This document shows positions 46,267-58,700 of a DNA stretch of 64,000 nucleotides, in pieces. The notes below the pieces were generated by a model. That model worked only from the letters and a program-made list of their open reading frames with translations, had not been told where the DNA came from and made no database searches. This stretch comes from Chrysaora quinquecirrha (Eukaryota; Cnidaria; Scyphozoa; Semaeostomeae; Pelagiidae). Position numbers and translations under genes: made by a program. Numbering within the stretch: position 1 is the stretch's first letter; the number at the start of each line of letters is the position of its first letter. The stretch spans positions 4,323,068 to 4,387,067 of the forward strand of contig JACTAT010000052.1 in the NCBI GenBank assembly GCA_014526335.1. Reading direction: 5' to 3'.

Positions 46267-47850
46267 TGTCTTAATCTGCAAAAAGAAACAAGGAATGATT
46301 GATGAAAGATTAGGAATAATGCAAAGGGAGCAAATAACCCATTGGCTGACCTAAACGAAGTCATAATAATTAAGCATAACAAGCTGGATGGCCTGGTTCT
46401 TCCATAGTGGAGTGGGCTAACTTGCAAGTGAGCCAGACTGCATTCCATGTACTATACACAGAAGATCTCTGGCATAGAGCAATTTTCTATTGTTCTATCC
46501 ATTGTTCTATTGTTTAATCGTGGCAGGCATATACAATACATGAGTCTGATCTTCTACTCTAGTAAGACTCATGGCAAAGTAAGAAAAAGGGCAGCTAGAA
46601 TATTAGCCCTCTGTTATTCTCTGGTGATTCAATGACAAGATATAATGAATCACAATAGGCGTAGTGCTGTGTCACATTGCATTGAAAGGAAGATTTTGTG
46701 TGCTTGGAAGATCTTTTGTTTGCAATATTTTCCAAAACAATAGAAAAACAATAAGTCCATTGTTTTCACAAGGAATCTATGAGGATTTCAGTTTGGCACA
46801 GGCCAGGGTGCATTCCGTGTTACCGCCACGCCAGACAATACGCCAACCAAATGGGACTTCATGCCAATAGAAACAATAGATCTATTGTTTTATAATTGAA
46901 ATAATAGTCTAGGCTATTGTTTTTTGAAAGATCCATGCCAGTACGCCAATAAAATTTCAGACTCCATGCCAGAGATCTCCAGCGTAGACTACATGGAATG
47001 TACACTGGGGCATAGGAGGTATTGTAGGCACTACTGACACTGAGGAATACCTGCAGCCCTGCAGCGCAAAAATTTTCACTACAACTCAATTATACCACAC
47101 CCACCGCACATCATTTCTGGATTGAGAGATTGTTGTGGGCATAAAAGAACTTTCTTTTGTACCCAATTTTGGCAAAATCAAGAGAAAACAATCAAGAAAA
47201 CAATACGTCTATTGTTTGGAGAACAATAGCCTTCGGTGCGCCATGCTCGCAAATGCCCAATGTGCCTTGTGTTGTTTTCCGAGTCAGTCATGAGCGCAGC
47301 AAGCAAGAAGCGGCCTAGAGAAATTTCGGGTTTCCAAAAAGATCAACTCACAAAAAAGTAAAAAGATAGCTTTATACCTAAAACTTTGTTTCTCGCTTGC
47401 TTGTGATGTGATGAATTTTACGAGTGAAACATATCGTTAAATCTTTTTGAACTTCAATTCTCTTCCTTCATGTTGTTCAGGTTTTATTCTTCTTCTGGCG
47501 TCTGGCCTATTAGCTTAGCCTCGTTTCCGTCTGATATAATTATCGCTTTTCATCGCTGTAATCGTTAATCGCCGTTACGCCGTTGCACCATCTTTTCGAG
47601 TCTTCAAGTTTTAACTTTTATACTGAAATAAATCTAATAGTCAACAGTTAAAAGTTCGATCATTCATAAAAACACGATTTTTGTCAAGATTTTGTCCAAA
47701 ATTTATCATCAAAAAGCAGAAGGCTGCTACTCTTCCCACAATGCAATGCGTCAAGATAGTGCAATTCTGAGAACTCTTCAGCACAGTATTGTTGCAAATG
47801 TTCCTTTCTTTTGTCACCGATTGAGGAGTGGTGGTATTGATCACAGCATA
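46267..47850. promoter_or_regulatory. Divergent intergenic region, CNOT10 / mucin-like gene 1
   Basis: The CNOT10 initiator (46266, minus) and the mucin-like ATG (47851, plus) point away from each other. The region therefore should contain both promoters and a CNOT10 5' UTR exon. No TATA box or initiator can be assigned by eye. 46.45-47.25 kb is occupied by elements rich in ACAATAG / CTATTGT words, including a perfect 20-base palindrome at 46871-46890. Confidence 0.4.
46440..47270. mobile_element. Cluster of elements with AAACAATAGATCTATTGTTT palindromes
   Basis: A perfect 20-base palindrome lies at 46871-46890. Near copies are at about 46745-46766 and 47197-47217, and elsewhere at 32434-32455. 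Shared downstream words (gaacaatagcc, gcatgccagag) suggest fragments of one non-autonomous element family, some inserted into others. Confidence 0.5.
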
Positions 47851-50432
47851 ATGATGATGGTGCTTAAATTTAGCTTTACAGGCATTTTGTTCCTTGCATT
47901 CATTATTGGTAAGAACTTAGTAATAACGTTGGGTTTTACAGAAACATGCAAGATACTGTAGATTTCGTACTATCTACCAGTGAATTACATCAAGGTGTTA
48001 TTGGTTTCGTTTAGGCCAACCACACACACGTAGGCGCGACCCACAACCAGAACAGAACATCACGCCGATTAATGACACCACAAAACTCAGCACCCAGCCT
48101 TCAATGAGTATGTCCCTTGAATAAGTTTCCCCACTTGAGAAAACATGATGAAGTAAGTATCCCCAATATGAATGCCCACTAAAACCCAGCTTATTTGAAT
48201 TTGAATTATTGCAATGGACACCCTGCTTTATCCAGAACAAGTTTTACTTTAATACCTTATCGGCCCTTTTTACGCCGGCCCTAAATGGCGTTAATTTTAG
48301 CCTAGAGGCGTTATAAGGGCAGGCGTTAAAAGGGCCGGCGTTAAAAGGGCCAAAAATTTGAAATTTTTCTCAAAAAGCGGCGTTAATTTCCACGCACCTA
48401 TTTTTGCTACCAAGCACTATTTTTAGGAATTTTCATAAACAGCATGAAGACAAAGCCATCTTAGCAAAAATGGAAACTTTCATCAATAAGCAAGTTCAAA
48501 AGATGGCAGAGAAATGTGATTTTGTACAGCAGCGATTGATAGGAGGGGAATGTAAGGAAGACAGTGCGTAAAAATATATTGTTGTTTTTTCCTTGTTCTT
48601 CGAGTGACGTAAAACACGGCCCTAAATGGCGTTAAAGCAAATTTTAAGAGCGGCAGAATTAGGGCCGGCGTAAAAACGGCCGGCGTTAAATTAGGGCCGG
48701 CGTAAAAAGGGCCGATAAGGTAAGTCATTTGTCCTTACAGAGCCTTCTTCCAAACATTCTGAATCCAACAGACTTGTTTGTTACCCTTAAACCTAAAATT
48801 ATATTAGCCCCGGCTCTCAGTGTGAATGAATGCCCCCTTAAGTATAAGTACCTGCCCTAAAACATCAAAAATTAAAATGAGTGCTCATTTTAGCAATGTG
48901 GTAATTGTACTTTAATCATGTCTTTCTTTCAGGGTCATCTTTTGCTGATGAAGTGGAATTAACCACAGTACCACTATCATCTACATCATCTCTCTCATCT
49001 ACTCCTAGTGCAACAACTTCAGTCTCCTCAAAAGTTTCTACTTCATCAACAGCACCAACCTCAACAATGGAAAGTTCCAGCCAAAGTCCAAGCAAAACAG
49101 TCTCACCATCAAAATCAATCTCTTCAACTTCAGTTGTTGCATCCTCCACAAAAATTGTATCCTCCACAAAGGTTGTATCCTCTACAAAAGTTCACCCTTC
49201 CTCTTCAACAACTAAGACATCTTCTATTTTGCCAACACCAGCGTCAACCTCTGCAACAAAGACAACTCATTCCACCTCAGTTGTTCATTCTACTAAATCA
49301 ACCAAGCTACCACCAGTAAAAACATCAACTGTCAGCAAATCTTTCAGCTCTGCAAAGCCTACTCCCTCTCAAGAAACACCACAACCAGGTAGACTAAAGT
49401 TTTTACGTTATATTTAACAATTTTCATTATAAATACCTGCCTCAACCTTATGTTGTTGTTGTTGCTGTAAAGAGAAAACTCTAAATGGGACTCAAAGCCT
49501 AACTTTATAAGAAATTGACAAGAAATTGCAAAAAATTGACACCTCTTATTGCATTTTTTGCATATTCAGCAGTACTGTGGTTGATTTTGTGTTTTCCTTG
49601 CTTGATCTATAGAGTTTTGCTAAGATTTCTATCCATGGCAAAAATTAGCACCACATCAAACATAATAACCCACCAAATTAGTGCTTATCCACAAAAGTAC
49701 TCTATGCAAACAATACCACCACATCAAGCATAATAACCCTCCACAGTATTGCTTATTCACCGCAGTAGGCAAAAAATGCCACCGCAGTAGTTGGCATCCA
49801 ACACAGTAGAGCATATAGATTAGCTAGCATGAGATCGAAATTGTGCTTTCGAAATTTTTATCAAGACTTGTTGCTCTGATAAACATCTAGTGTTCGGATT
49901 GGCTTTAAAATTTGATAAGTATCGATCAGGCACAATTAAAAGAAAGAGTTCCTACTTTTCCATGCAATCGTGCATTCAGACCGAACAGAAAATTTTCCAC
50001 ATTCGCATACGCATGTCTAGATTACAAGTCGATGGGAAAAAGTCGCGCGCGCAACAAAATGCACTGAATGTAAGTAGTCTTATTCTTTTCTATCATGAGC
50101 TACGTCACTTAGGGATCACATGAGACGCAGGCGCACAGGAGCGGCAAACCATTTTTTTGCGAGTTTGGCTTGAATCCGTCCTGACGTGTTTTTCAGCAAA
50201 GCAAAAGTTTCGATATTTCGACCAAGGCGGAATATTTAATTATTCTTTTCCTGTTTTAGTTGTCATAATAAAGTATGAATGTGGAGATGAATGCAAGGTT
50301 CTTAGAAGAAAAGTTTGGGCTGCTGGTTTCTTTGCCGTATTTTTCGCCTTTGTGATTGTTGGTTTGTTGCTGTACAGAAGCAATCGTTGCGGCCGGAGAA
50401 CATATGCTGAAGGTCCCTATTCTCAATTCTGA
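47851..50432 (+). CDS. Mucin-like type I membrane protein, paralogue 1
   Basis: Three exons, 47851-47908, 48933-49388 and 50260-50432, all joined in phase 1, give 228 residues plus stop. Exon 1 is a signal peptide (MMMVLKFSFTGILFLAFII). Exon 2 encodes about 150 residues of almost pure Ser/Thr/Pro/Val/Lys (e.g. SSTSSLSSTPSATTSVSS; tandem SSTKVVSSTKV), a likely O-glycosylated stalk. Exon 3 encodes a juxtamembrane VVIIKYECGDECKVLRRKVW, a membrane helix (AAGFFAVFFAFVIVGLLLY) and a short basic tail (RSNRCGRRTYAEGPYSQF). Paralogue 2 starts 1.7 kb downstream on the same strand with the same intron phases and a first exon of equal length. I do not recognise the family; cell-surface location is inference. 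Confidence 0.85.
48255..48720. mobile_element. MITE with 30-base CCTTATCGGCCC... TIRs and TA duplication
   Basis: The left end CCTTATCGGCCCTTTTTACG and the right end CGTAAAAAGGGCCGATAAGG are exact inverses, and identity continues through CCGGCCCTAA for about 30 bases. TA flanks both ends (48253-48254, 48721-48722). The interior repeats GGCGTTAAAAGGGC-type words in both orientations. It lies in intron 1 of mucin-like gene 1. No ORF. Tc1/mariner-like by its TA duplication. Confidence 0.92.
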
Positions 50433-50749
50433 TTTGAGAAATTTTCAGATTAAATTAACTGAGCTTTTAGTCAGGGTTTCAGTTCAAGTAGAAAAAGAAG
50501 ATCCCAGGACACTAGCACATACAGCTATTTATTGCTTTTTCATCTGAATTTGTAATTTGTAGAATCAATTTTATTTAATTCGCACGTCGGTGTTGTAATT
50601 TAATTGTCTTTGATTAACTGATCAGCAGTCGCAGGTGTAAACACTCTTCGTTGATAACAGCATTCTTTGTGACAAATGTATCGAAAAAATTGCTTTTCAT
50701 TGTCTAAAAGCCTTGTAAAAATTGGAGAAGCTAGGCGGATTTCACTCTT

Positions 50750-51152
50750 TAAAGAGAGGGGATGTTTGGTTACGGTTACGCAGTTTTGCCAATATTTTGC
50801 TCGGATTTTCGTTTTTTTCGGAAAATTACGCGGTTTTTCGGTTATCAAAACCTCGTCGGCGAACGGTTTTACGGCATTCTGGATAATTTTTCCAGTTTTT
50901 GATTAAATATTGTGCGTTTTTGGTCCTGAATTCCGACTCAGTGAAGCTACAGGTTAGCCTGCAATGAAATAAAAAATTGTTATTGGAGGAAAACGTCTCA
51001 AAAACGTAAAAGTTTACGAACATACGAACATACAGTTTCAATAGATTCTCTGCGCAATTGTTCAAAATATCGCACGGATTTACGGTTTTTGAGAGCAAAT
51101 TTTGAGCGGATTTACGGTTGCCAGACCCACCAAACACCCCCTCTAGAAAGGC
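50750..51152. mobile_element. Probable MITE with AGAGGGGRTGTTTGG ends
   Basis: Left aaagagaggggatgtttggt and right ccaaacaccccctctagaaa are imperfect inverted ends. Inside, ttacggtt and ttttcggaaaattacgcgg words recur. Overlapping open frames are not conserved-looking. Confidence 0.55.
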
Positions 51153-52124
51153 GCGTGAGATTACTGTTGAAACAAGTAGACTACTTAGATTTCAATGGGA
51201 TTTCCGTGAAACAACAGTTTCCCGAAGAGTACATTGCCCCTTAAAAAGAAACGCCTCCAAGTTGTTCAGCCGTTGTCTGAATCATAAATTCGTAGTCTTC
51301 GTACATCCGTACAGTACAAATTACGAAAGGTCAGCAAAAACACGACCCCCCCCCCCACTAACACAACACACCTATAACAATCAACAGATTCGCATAAATC
51401 GAGCGCTAGGTCAGGAAATCTTCGAGGTCTATGTATCGACAGATGCATAGTCTATGATTAATTAATACTGAAAATTAATTAATACAGTAATAGATTAGAA
51501 CAAAAGTACATCCACAATACAATGCTATTACTACTCCGAGAAATGTGTTTGTTTTGTGCGTCTTGCGTCCATTGCTGCGTCACAAAAAGTAACAGCTTCC
51601 CATCGTACGTTTCGGTCGTTTGGATTTCCTTCCGCGAACTGTACAGCAATAATTAAAGTAGTGCGAAAGAGGTGACACAGTTTTGTTAGTGTACTGTACT
51701 TCATTGTTCTAGATAGACTAGATCTCGTCTGCCGAAATTATATGCAAGTCCATTAAGGACACCTTAGGTAAGTCGAAATCCTGTTTCTCTATTTTATGTT
51801 GTAAAATATGACTAAAACAAAACAGCACTTCAGTTGACTGAGCTGGATATTCTGTCTAGCCATCAAACCTTTTAGGCCCTTTGCTTTCTTTCGGTTTTGC
51901 TGAATGTACATGCGAGAACTTCCTCTTATTATAGCCATATGACTTGTTCATTTGATCTATATATCTAGCTCGAAAAATCTACCTCGAAAAAATCAACTTA
52001 GAGTCTAACTCTTGAATTCTGAGTCTTAATGAGAAATTATCTAGTTATGTAAAATATTGATATCGACTCTACCATATTTGTTTAGTCTTTTTGTAAAGAG
52101 AAAACAAAACAAGGTTTATACACA
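51153..52124. other. Spacer between the two mucin-like genes
   Basis: No exon or repeat recognised apart from a poly-C run at about 51347-51357. The promoter of paralogue 2 should lie here. Confidence 0.5.
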
Positions 52125-53683
52125 ATGAAGCGAAAGTCATCTTGGTCATGCTGTTGTCTCGTGCTTTTCATGGTTTTAAATGGTGAGGAGAAATTTATAA
52201 AGATTTTTTACAAGAAAACTAGTTTTTTAAATTATAGCAGTTTCTTAAATTTTGGAGTTTTAAAACAAACTCTTCTACATTATCATCAAATTTTACAAGT
52301 ATTTTTAAAGAAAAACTTTCAAAATACTGGTCTCTAAATAAAATATTATAAAGAAATTTTTCTCTAAGTGCTGTTGTGCAAAATTAAAAGCATGCATGTG
52401 TACTAAGCTTCCTTAGAGGGTCAGAGGATAATCTGTGCATGGGTGATGGGTTGGTCTCTATCAGTGTGATGCCTAATTGGTATTACTGATAAATATGTAG
52501 GTGTAGATGTCAGTTGTTAGATAATGAGACTTGTTAAGGAGGGGGACAATAAAAGTATCTACTGTACTTCACCAATTGTTTTTTTTAAACAATTTTAAAT
52601 ATTTTCTTCTTCATAGGTGTTTTGTCTGATGAAGATGCTCAAAAAAGCAGCTCAACACTACATCCATCCATTCCTTCCTTTTCCAGTCCTTCTTCTTTGA
52701 CATCGTCTCTATCAACAACATCTACAACAAACACATCATCAAAGTCCACATCATCCATACACTCCAAAACTACAGCGACTCCTACCTTGTCCACAACATC
52801 ATCAACAACAACATCAGGAGCAACATCAGTTGCTACAAAGACAAAGTCAGCAACAAATACTTCCTCTACTAGCATGTTAACAGCATCACCATCTACCCAC
52901 AAGATAACTATTCCAGTGTCCCAGTCCACTAAAACCACAACACATTCCACTCTGAAATCATCAACAGCTTCCAAGAAATCCATCAGTTCAATGAAGCCAG
53001 CCCATTCTTCTGCAAAGCCACAACCAGGTACGTCAAATTCAATTGCCACATTATATTTTGTACAGATCTTTGCTTTTAGTGTATCAATGTCTCTCAATGC
53101 TTGTCTTAATGCTCTACATTTCTAAGTGAATCAAAGTTCCATGTTTTATGCTTACTTGTCAGTATTTTCTTTAGTTTCTGTTCTTCATCAGTTACATAGC
53201 TGCAAATACCCATGAATCAGCATTAACAAAATATTGCTTGCTTGCATCCATTGCTTTGCTTTGCTACATTCTATAAACTGTGGATATTGTGCATATTCCC
53301 AAATGTTTCAATATTCAGAGGTCTCAAATGACCTAGTGGCTGAATTATCAGTGCAAATTAAGCAACAATCTTTTGGTTAAGATAGCCCAATGTTTTCCAA
53401 AAGGGGTGTGTCCATGAGGAGGTGTAATAAATTAATGAAAAATTTCTTGTTTAAAAAGGTTTACTTTTATCTCAATCTGAAAAACTGTTTTTCTCTATTA
53501 CTAGTGGTTGTTATCAAGTACAAGTGTGGAACTGAATGCGAGAATCTGAAGAAACGTGTTTGGGCTGCTGGTTTCTTTGCTGTGTTATTTGCTGTGACTA
53601 CATTGCTATTTGTGGTGCTTCTTTGCAGGCAGTACAGAATGGCAAGGGATGATAATGACCCAGCAATGGCAAGACTAATATAA
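52125..53683 (+). CDS. Mucin-like type I membrane protein, paralogue 2
   Basis: Three exons, 52125-52182, 52617-53027 and 53505-53683, joined in phase 1, give 215 residues plus stop. Exon 1 (58 bases, the same as paralogue 1) encodes MKRKSSWSCCCLVLFMVLN, a basic then hydrophobic signal peptide. Exon 2 is a Ser/Thr-rich stalk (TSSLSTTSTTNTSSKSTSS; repeated STTSSTTTSGATS). Exon 3 encodes VVVIKYKCGTECENLKKRVW, the helix AAGFFAVLFAVTTLLFVVLL and the tail CRQYRMARDDNDPAMARLI. Conservation with paralogue 1 is concentrated in the juxtamembrane C-G-x-E-C motif and outer helix (KYxCGxEC, VWAAGFFAV). Stalk and tail have diverged. Confidence 0.85.
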
Positions 53684-53997
53684 ACTTGATGAGCACATAT
53701 AAACTAATTTTTATAATATTGTCATTCACTTTTTAAACTTTTTTTCGAATTTTTTGGTCACCTTGGGAAACCTCATGTCTCCTCTGGCTTTTGATTGACC
53801 TGAGCACCTCTCCACTTTTAAGTAAACTTGCCTCATATTGCTGAAAATTCTTACAAATTAAACTTTTGACTAATGCACAATATTTTGGCAGGTACTGCTA
53901 TCCATATTTAGCTTCACTAGAGAATTTAACATACTCAGTTTATTGTACTTCGATTTTTTTCCGTAATTCGTAATGCTACTGATCCTTGATATTTCAA
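53684..53997. other. Convergent 3' ends
   Basis: Spacer between mucin-like gene 2 (plus) and the terminal exon at 53998 (minus). AT-rich 3' UTR-like sequence; nothing else seen. Confidence 0.5.
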
Positions 53998-54594
53998 TAA
54001 GTCTCATCTAACGTGAAAATGAGGGACAGCACATCTTCTGTAATATGTACTGGTTGCCGTTGCTCTATTGTTATTCTAATTAAAAGCAATGCAAATTGAT
54101 ATGCAACCTGAATGGAACGAACCAGTATAAAGAAGATATTAGAGATTTGGCAAATGACGTCAAATTTGAATTTTAACACGAATTTACTCTCGAATTTATT
54201 ACTCCAATCCAGTCAAAATCTATGGGTAAAATATAAGCGATATCATGTATAAAACAATGACCTTGTTCGGCGAAACTTGGAAGCACTTATTATCGAGTTT
54301 GTCACGTAATTTTTTAAGAATGTACATACTAGATGAGCTAAGAGAAACAAAGTCGGCAGACATGAAGCCCTTGCCAGAAAATTACTTGAAACATGGTTTT
54401 GAGGAGGCTATTAGGGTACGATAAGGTGGTGATAAATCAATCCAAACAACCTGGCTGAAAACGAAGACAAGTGTTCTTATAGTTCTTATAAATACCTGTA
54501 AGAGTGCAATGTACGCAAAGCGGTGATTCAAATCTCCAAAATCTTCTCTGTTTAGTTTTTCCAAACCTTGAACTTTCCGAGAATTCCTCAATAA
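53998..54594 (-). CDS. Two C-terminal exons of an unidentified gene
   Basis: Exon 54497-54594 (acceptor TTTATTGAG|GAATTC, donor TTACAG|GTATTT) encodes NSRKVQGLEKLNREDFGDLN followed by HRFAYIALLQ. The terminal exon, about 53998-54109 (acceptor CATTCAG|GTTGCA), encodes VAYQFALLLIRITIEQRQPV, HITEDVLSLIFTLDETY and a stop. They join in frame as ...ALLQ-VAYQ.... Composition and splice sites look genuine, but I do not recognise the protein. Upstream exons should lie between 54.6 and 55.8 kb; a possible short one near 54625-54650 is weak. Confidence 0.5.
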
Positions 54595-54599
54595 AATGA

Positions 54600-55795
54600 T
54601 ATCAGTAGTTTACCGTCGATAATATGGCTCACCTTACATATCACAATCTCTACTGCATTTCTACATTGCAAAATTCTTTACTAAAATCAAAAGCATAATT
54701 GAAATTAGAGAAGTAAAAAAAGTCTACTGGGAAGTCAGACCCTTGATTAATAACTACAAAACCGTCACAATTCTTTACCAAATGCATAATCTACATTAAC
54801 CTATACCCTACAGGATTTCATTGCAAAAGAAAGAAAGATACAAGACGATCCTCCTAGCGCTCTTTAATTTAACTAGTTAATAATTTTGACTTTTATATCA
54901 ATCTATTTTCTTGAGAGCAAAGGACTACATCTACAGCGTGGCAAGACCACAGCGTTGTAAAGTTTGGGGCTAAGGGATTTCGAGGCAATGATTAAAGGGA
55001 CACGCTCTTTCCATGCTCGTAATTGTTTAAGTTCCCACCGAAAACACCGGAATGCAGAGAAATTTTGTGCGGAATGTTTCCGAAAGAATTAATGCTCGGC
55101 TGAACGAACAAAGTACATGACAACCATAGTTGCGCAATTGTTTTCAGATATTCGAAACACATTTTCTTGATGTCGCTAGCAAAAAAATATTGACGGGCAA
55201 TGTTTTTGGACTTCAATGGGAATGACTAATGCTCATCAAATCGTCTTGAAAATCATGGCGCTCTTTATGAACATCAAGACATTACGCGGCGGCACATTGC
55301 AATCATGCCAATCCGATATATGACGCTCCGAAACCTTGTTTTTCTAACTGCAATGATCGCGATGAAAACCATGGCGTTGCGCTCAGCATAACTGCTGGGC
55401 ACAATCTTATGACGCCACAAAAATGAAAACCCAACGATCATGCCGGCATAGTGTAACTGGGGGGCTGTGACCAATGGGATGAGGTTTCTAAAGACAATGG
55501 AAGGCGATGTTAAAGATAAGTAGCAAAAGCTTGCATAGCTACGTACGCCCTCGTCATACCAAAAAACCCTTTCTGGCCACTCTCTGTAACGATATATGCT
55601 ATTCGACTACATTCATTCCCTGCTTTCCTATATCTAAGTCCCCTAGAAACCATACTCCCTCCTTACAGTAAAATGCATCTAAAAGAAATTACTATTGTCA
55701 CCGTAATCTACTGTTTATGAGAGAAAAAGGCGCATACTTGAATGCAGGCGATGTTCTTTAGTAGCTATGAAACAAGTCTTACGTTACCAGTAAAG
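54600..55795. other. Region between unidentified gene and CFDP1
   Basis: Should hold 5' exons of the 53998-54594 gene, since CFDP1 begins its 3' end at 55796 on the same strand. None is convincing. 54980-55500 has moderately GC-rich, repeat-like sequence without clear ends. Confidence 0.35.
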
Positions 55796-58700
55796 CTATT
55801 TCTTTCCTCGACCTGTAGCCAGTCTTAGCTCTCGTTCGTTTTCCCAAGTGCGGACATCAACTCTCTGAAGAAAATCCTGTTTTTCCAGATAACTGAAAGC
55901 AAAGGTTTAAATTAAAGATCTTGAATTCTAAAACCACCAAACATTATGAGCCTGGACCGATTTTCATTTGGAAAATCTAGGATTTTCTTTGAGAAAATGC
56001 TAGAACAGTGGATAATGATCTGTTGGATTCAAAGGGGCGTATGGCCTGAAAACCTAACAGAACAGATACTATAAGCTTCAATGTTCCAAGTTATGATACA
56101 GCCAACAAAAATGAGCTTGAATGACTTGAACATTGGAAAAATCATTTTAAAATGTCGAGTATGTAAGCAAACCTACCCATCTTTACTACTAGTTCTAAGT
56201 TCATCCACAATTCCTTCGTCTTTTTTAAACGCTTCCCAATCTTTCTTTGATTTTGCCTGGAAAACAATATATATATATATATATAGCTTCTAAATAGGTG
56301 TATCTCAAACCTATCAAACGTCAGGTGCATCTGTCGCAAACTTCGGGCGTCTCGTGGCAATTTGCTTTGACTCGCTTGATAGGAGATCTCCAAAAACAAC
56401 AAACTACTCAAATTAGACTGCCATTATACATTTTACAGTGCGAAAATGCAGGGTTTGTGCCGCCCATATGGTTGGATTTTTGGCTCTGGGTCAGTTAGAA
56501 TAGTGTTTATATCGCCTTTCTAAGAAGACGTATTTAATCTTGGTACGGGTTTGTGCCGCCAATATGGGTGGGTTTTTCGCTCTGGGTGAGTCCGAATAGT
56601 GCAAATATCGCGTCGAAGATGCTCGTAGAGGAATTGTCTGTAAAAGTCTGCAAAATCTGTAAAATGGACGAGTCTGTAAAATCTCGGCGGCACATCCTCG
56701 TCAATCGATAGATCAAGTATCTCTGGGTTTGCAACTAGCGTTTTTAGCTAACATTTCAGTTATTTTTGAGACAATATTTCATCTATTAGAGCTACTCATT
56801 GTCATAACATACCAATGTGCTCAGCTTCGTTTTCTTTCCTATTGCTCCAAGAACTCCACTTAAACCACCGGGTCTTTTTCTACTGCAAAAAATAAATCGA
56901 TTAACAACATTTGAGACGATTGAAAAATGGCTACTTTACCGCTAAGGGACCGTGTTAAAATGATCGTTTCATTTCGTTTTGAGAAATCGTTTCACCAACA
57001 CCATTTAAACGATTTTTAAACGAATTAAATCGTTTCAGAAATTCTTACAATAATGTAAAATAAAAAAAATGTGTCTTACCTTCCGCTTGATTCAGAAGGA
57101 GCTGCCTTCACGTCAGCATTAGCTTTTTCAGCCTTATCTTCATTTAGCGAATTCTTTTCTACCGTCTTTGCTTCTTTTGAATTAGCTTCATCTTCTTGTG
57201 TGTCTCTAAAACAAAACGTCATTTGTCATATTTTCTTTATATTCTTGGAAAAATATGCTTTAAGATTTTTCCTGCTTTAAAATTGTTCTTGCAAGCATCA
57301 CTTACAAACTCTTGTACTTTGATGATATCTGGAAGGAAGCATACAGAAAAATTCTAAAAAAAATACAATTCGACAGATTTATTCCACTTACATATTCTCT
57401 TCTTTCTTTTCTGAATCTTCCTTTGGAGCAGAATCATCATTTTCTTTTGTATCTTCCACTGCAACCTTGTTTTATTTCAAAATAAGGAAACAATTAGAAG
57501 GGACCCAGAAGCAATGAAGGGCAGCAGGGTAGAAGCAACAAATTTGGGGTAAAACAATAGGAAAATAAAAGAATTTGACAATTTTTACGAGGAAAATGCC
57601 TACTCCTGCCCCATGCTTCTGGCACCCAAGACCATTAGAAAAATAAGCTAAAGATATCCATGACAAAAGACCATTTATAAAAAAAGTTTAATTAGTAGAG
57701 GGCTGCTAGTGCAGTGGATCTGTGAATACTGTCTTCTTTCAATTAACGAGCTCCTCCCAAGCAATTTGATTTTGAGCATTCAGAAGAATACCCCAAAGAA
57801 AACCCCAGTAAATGCTTTAAATGTGTTTGTCTCTTAGGTCAACATCAGCAGTGATGGTGCTAGATGGTGATAGGGGGCTACAACCCAAACTAGTTACCTC
57901 TTCCAGTTAGAGGAAATATTCAGGGGGTGCCAGAGTCATGGGGCAGTGGGGGCAATTGCCCCCCCTTGCCCTCATAAAAATTTTGAATGTCTTTTATTTT
58001 CCAGCTGTTTTACCCTGAAATGTTGATTCTCTCCCCACTGCCTAGTGCCCAGTTGCCTTGCTTCTGGCAACTCTGGAAATATTTGATTATACATAGATAA
58101 TTTAGAAAAATTATTATAATTTACTCGTTTCAGTCCCCTTGTTGGAACCTTTAGCCAACTGTTAAAAGATTTTCGGCACCACCCTTGCCCTTCAAATTCC
58201 TTTATGGAGACATAATTGAAAAAGAAAAGTATGAAGAGCAGAAATAATACCTCTTTTGCAATGTCTTTGTCCTTTTTAGAATTACCATCATTTTTCATTG
58301 ACTTCCAAATATTATCAATTCGTTGTTTTTCTTCATGATCACTTTCCTCATCTTCTTCCTCCTCTTCTTTGGATTCTTCTTCATTTTCGTCCTCATACTC
58401 AGGTTCCTCTAATTCCTCTTCCTCTTCTTCTTCCTCACTTTCCTCTGACTCTTCATCTCTCTGAAAACGCACCCCTCTTCTACTTCTTCTTGTTCTGTGA
58501 AGAGAAGTGATTTTCAAAGGCAAGAATAAATTTGCAAAGACCTTTAAGGTGCAAATGTACCAGTGGCTTGATGCTATGGTGCCTTCCATGTACATGCCAC
58601 CCTTAAGATTCAACAATAACTATAGAAGGGACAATAGAAAATCGCATATAGCACATGGAGTGCATAGGATATGAGACTTTTTTGCCCCTTCCCATAAAGT

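Noticed and set aside
48905..49417. Ser/Thr frame as low-complexity junk
   Set aside because: Rejected that view: it is bounded by good splice sites, joins a signal peptide and a membrane exon in phase, and has a paralogue with the same plan.
57306..57328. 23-base exon-like segment between CFDP1 exons
   Set aside because: Has AG and GTAAGT borders but would break the phase shared by its neighbours (phase 2 to phase 2).
57972..58616. 214-codon acidic frame taken as one gene
   Set aside because: Only 58251-58494 is exon of CFDP1; both sides run through splice sites into introns, and the exon sum of the full model is an exact codon count.
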